A stretch of 7,864 nt of DNA from Nitrospirota bacterium (GTDB lineage Bacteria > Nitrospirota > JACRHJ01). Numbering within the stretch: the stretch's first letter is position 1; each line of letters starts with the position of its first letter. The DNA lies in the NCBI GenBank assembly GCA_021815285.1, contig JAKAHE010000096.1:1-7864 (forward strand), written 5' to 3'. Shown here piece by piece: positions 5,928 through 7,864 of this stretch. A program made the translations under genes and the position numbers. The notes under the pieces were generated by a model that saw only the letters and a program-made list of their open reading frames with translations, did not search any database and had not been told where the DNA came from.

Positions 5928-6664
5928 GCGTACTTTCTGGCGACATAACCTACTTCCGGCTCCCGGAAGTTCTACAGATGCTCGCCTTTCAGAGGCTCAC
6001 CGGCAGGCTGACCCTCATAAACGACGAGATGTCCGTCGAGATATATCTGCGGGACGGGCACGTCGCCTTCGCAAGCGGAGAGAAAAGGGGATTCAGGGAG
6101 CAGCTCGGCAACATCCTCTTCAGGATGGGGAAGGTGAAGGAAGAGGCGCTGAACGCCGCGCTGGAGAGGTGCGCGCGCGAGGGCAGGCGGCTCGGCCAGG
6201 TGCTGGCAGAGGGAGGTCTTGTAACGCCCGACGACATAAAGAGCGCGCTCTACAAGCAGACGGAGCGTTCCACATACCGCGCGATGGCCTGGGGAGAGGG
6301 GCTTTTTTATTTCCGGATCTGCGATCTCCCGGATTTCGCAAACGACTTCCCCATAGAATTGCGCGTGGAGGACTTGATACTCGGAGGCGTGCGGAGGATA
6401 GGCGAGAGCAGGTTCATCCTCGAAAAGATACCGACGCTTGAAATAATTTTCAAAACCGTATACCAGGCCAACGAGCTTGACACGGTCACGCTCGATGCGG
6501 ATGAGCGGCTCGTGCTGGGGCTTGTGGACGGCAAGAGGACTGTGAAGGAGATTGTATCCCTGAGCGGGCTTTCACAGCTCGGGTGTCTGCGGGCGCTCTA
6601 CGCGCTCTTCTGCGCCGGCATAATCAAAAAAGTGGAAACCTTCTCCCGCACGAATTACCTGTAA
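5912..6664 (+). CDS. DUF4388 domain protein
   Basis: This 250-residue soluble protein has an N-terminal DUF4388 domain (about 6-85; FRLPEVLQMLAFQRLTGRL, then VEIYLRDGHVAFASG). A short helical segment RLGQVLAEGGLVTPDDIKSA (93-112) follows, resembling the GspE/PilB N-terminal type. A C-terminal winged-helix-like stretch (about 197-242; LVDGKRTVKEIV...LRALYALFCAGIIKK) completes it. DUF4388 proteins are common in deltaproteobacteria and Myxococcota and are often tied to signalling or regulation; the biochemical role is unknown. The ATG at 5912 overlaps the last 16 bases of dgt, with GAGG (5906-5909) very close, suggesting translational coupling. An in-frame ATG at 5840 would overlap dgt further and add residues that do not look like the family. 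Confidence 0.78.
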   Translation: MGGDISVLSGDITYFRLPEVLQMLAFQRLTGRLTLINDEMSVEIYLRDGHVAFASGEKRGFREQLGNILFRMGKVKEEALNAALERCAREGRRLGQVLAEGGLVTPDDIKSALYKQTERSTYRAMAWGEGLFYFRICDLPDFANDFPIELRVEDLILGGVRRIGESRFILEKIPTLEIIFKTVYQANELDTVTLDADERLVLGLVDGKRTVKEIVSLSGLSQLGCLRALYALFCAGIIKKVETFSRTNYL

Positions 6665-6681
6665 GGCGCCGATTCCCTAAC

Positions 6682-7864
6682 TCAGTATTCCATTTCCTGC
6701 TGTTTTGCCGTGTCGATGAAGCCCGCCTTCTTGAACGTCTCGTCCTGCGAAGGCGCATGGACTTTCGCGCCGCTTAAGAGTTCCTCGACCGTGAATATCT
6801 GCAGCTTCGGGTATGTCGCTCCGAGCGGTGTTTTATAAACGCCCGTGGATGCCGCTTCTTTTTTCATCCCGGCGGTAGGCTCCTCAAGGGAAATGAAGAT
6901 TCCCATCGCGGCGTTTTCCCGCTCCATCACGCCTTTCAAGTCCCGCACCATCGTCGGCGCAAGGTGTTCTCCGCCCTTCACGGATACGACCGTCTTTACC
7001 GTTTCCGTCGGGCTTACCCGGGGGTATTTGATTCCGTCGATGCCGGTATCACCGCCCTTTTTCTTGTCGCCGTATGGCCTCGCGCCAACGAGCGAGAGCG
7101 CCCACCACTCGAACTGGTGCTTGTCCCGGCGGGCCAGGTCTCTTGCGCTTGCAAAGTCTTTCGGCGTCCCGGTTACCTCGAATTTTGAATTCGGGAAGTG
7201 TTCCTTCAGGCGGTTCTCTATCAGGTTGATAGCCAGGTATGTAACGTCTATTCCAAGCCACCGCCTTCTCAGCTTTTCTGCGGCGGCGATGGTCGTCCCG
7301 CAACCGCAGAACGGGTCCAGCACTACGTCGCCTTCGTCCGATGACGCGGAGATTATGCGCTCAAGGAGCGCGACAGGCTTCTGAGTCTGATAGCCAAGGC
7401 GTTCACCTGATGTATTCCCGATTCTGTCCACGTCTGTCCAATTAGTAGTAAAAGGCTTTCCTTTTGTCTCGTCGAGGTAGGTTTTTAAACCATCCAAACG
7501 CGGGCTTCCGTCCCGCTTTTTAAGAATACGGCCCTCTTCCCACCATTTTTCGAGTTGCTCACGCGATGCGCCCCAGGATCTATTTTTCGGAGGTTTTGAA
7601 CCGCGCCATTCAAATTGTCGTGAAGCAACAACCGAGGAAAAAGTTAAATCTCGGCCTGTATATAATCTTCCATTTTCATCGGGCCGATAACGCTTAAGTT
7701 GTCTCTGACCATATTCTCCGTATTGTTGATTAAATTTGAATTCATCTGTTTTGGTATAGAAAAAAATGGTATCGTTAGAGCGTATCCAACCCTTTGTCCG
7801 CATATTATGCGCGTTAGTCCTTTGCCAGATTATCTCGTTCCGATAATTCTTCTTCCCGAACACC
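6682..7864 (-). CDS. Beta-class DNA methyltransferase with Mrr-like C-terminal domain, N-terminus off window
   Basis: About 394 residues are visible, continuing past the window edge. The first readable residues, VFGKKNYRNEIIWQR, are an internal family motif, so the GTG at 7863 is not the start. Numbering from that Val: TQKPVALLERII (160-171) and the SAM-binding motif DPFCGCGTT (183-191), followed by RRRWLGID. This is the beta order, with the DPPY catalytic motif expected upstream, off the window. It would methylate adenine N6 or cytosine N4 in a specific sequence. Residues 250-365 are a second domain, with FEWWALSLVGA, GGDTGIDG (Asp276), VVSVKGG (Lys296), VRDLKGV and FTVEELL. It matches the Mrr-like nuclease module often fused to such enzymes, where the motif is usually QVKSG. 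Composition changes within the gene: about 43% GC over 7441-7864 by my count, versus 55-67% in sampled blocks nearer the 3' end. It converges on the DUF4388 gene with a 17-bp gap and no terminator. Confidence 0.9.
   Translation of the reverse strand, partial: VFGKKNYRNEIIWQRTNAHNMRTKGWIRSNDTIFFYTKTDEFKFNQQYGEYGQRQLKRYRPDENGRLYTGRDLTFSSVVASRQFEWRGSKPPKNRSWGASREQLEKWWEEGRILKKRDGSPRLDGLKTYLDETKGKPFTTNWTDVDRIGNTSGERLGYQTQKPVALLERIISASSDEGDVVLDPFCGCGTTIAAAEKLRRRWLGIDVTYLAINLIENRLKEHFPNSKFEVTGTPKDFASARDLARRDKHQFEWWALSLVGARPYGDKKKGGDTGIDGIKYPRVSPTETVKTVVSVKGGEHLAPTMVRDLKGVMERENAAMGIFISLEEPTAGMKKEAASTGVYKTPLGATYPKLQIFTVEELLSGAKVHAPSQDETFKKAGFIDTAKQQEMEY

Noticed and set aside
6665..6681. Bidirectional terminator between the converging DUF4388 and methyltransferase genes
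   Set aside because: Only 17 bases with a GGCGCC palindrome and no stem followed by a T-run.

Overview
The window looks like bacterial chromosome with fairly high GC. Its gene content and protein sequences resemble Desulfobacterota (deltaproteobacteria) or a related lineage such as Nitrospirota: a UPF0280 protein, NikR, a cobalamin-riboswitch-controlled Cbi cobalt transporter, a Dgt-like HD phosphohydrolase and a DUF4388 protein. Protein-coding genes use AGG and ATA codons freely. The lineage is inferred from family resemblance only. No rRNA, tRNA, CRISPR array or transposase gene was seen.

Layout. Positions 1-194 (minus) hold the 5' end of a UPF0280 gene. It is divergent from nikR (368-787, plus), the nickel-responsive repressor. 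The region 788-949 holds a candidate NikR operator overlapping a promoter for a signal-peptide-bearing predicted outer-membrane beta-barrel protein (950-1807). After a good sigma70-type promoter at 1836-1864 comes an adenosylcobalamin-class riboswitch (about 1872-2105) with an antiterminator and a strong intrinsic terminator (2165-2215). It controls a compact ECF-type cobalt transporter operon: cbiM (2237-2932), a small CbiN-like two-helix protein (2938-3258), cbiQ (3260-4054) and cbiO (4045-4881). Close behind and co-directional are a dgt-type dNTP triphosphohydrolase (4896-5927) and a DUF4388 protein (5912-6664) whose start overlaps the end of dgt. On the opposite strand, ending 17 bp away, is a beta-class DNA methyltransferase with a C-terminal Mrr-like nuclease-type domain (6682 to beyond 7864). 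Its N-terminal part is off the window.

How the parts work together. The left two thirds form a nickel/cobalt homeostasis block. NikR senses Ni and probably controls the neighbouring outer-membrane protein. The B12 riboswitch shuts off cobalt uptake by CbiM/CbiN-like/CbiQ/CbiO when cobalamin is plentiful. The outer-membrane protein may be the outer-membrane step for a transition metal, but that is inference. The right third is nucleotide metabolism, an unassigned DUF4388 protein and a DNA-modification gene of mosaic base composition.

Most notable observation. The riboswitch carries about 66 extra bases (1919-1984), made of nested GC-rich palindromes, exactly inside the loop of the TCCAG/CTGGA hairpin. 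This corresponds to L5 of the E. coli btuB element, the loop that normally makes a regulatory kissing contact. It looks like a small dispersed repeat that landed in a riboswitch without breaking its core.
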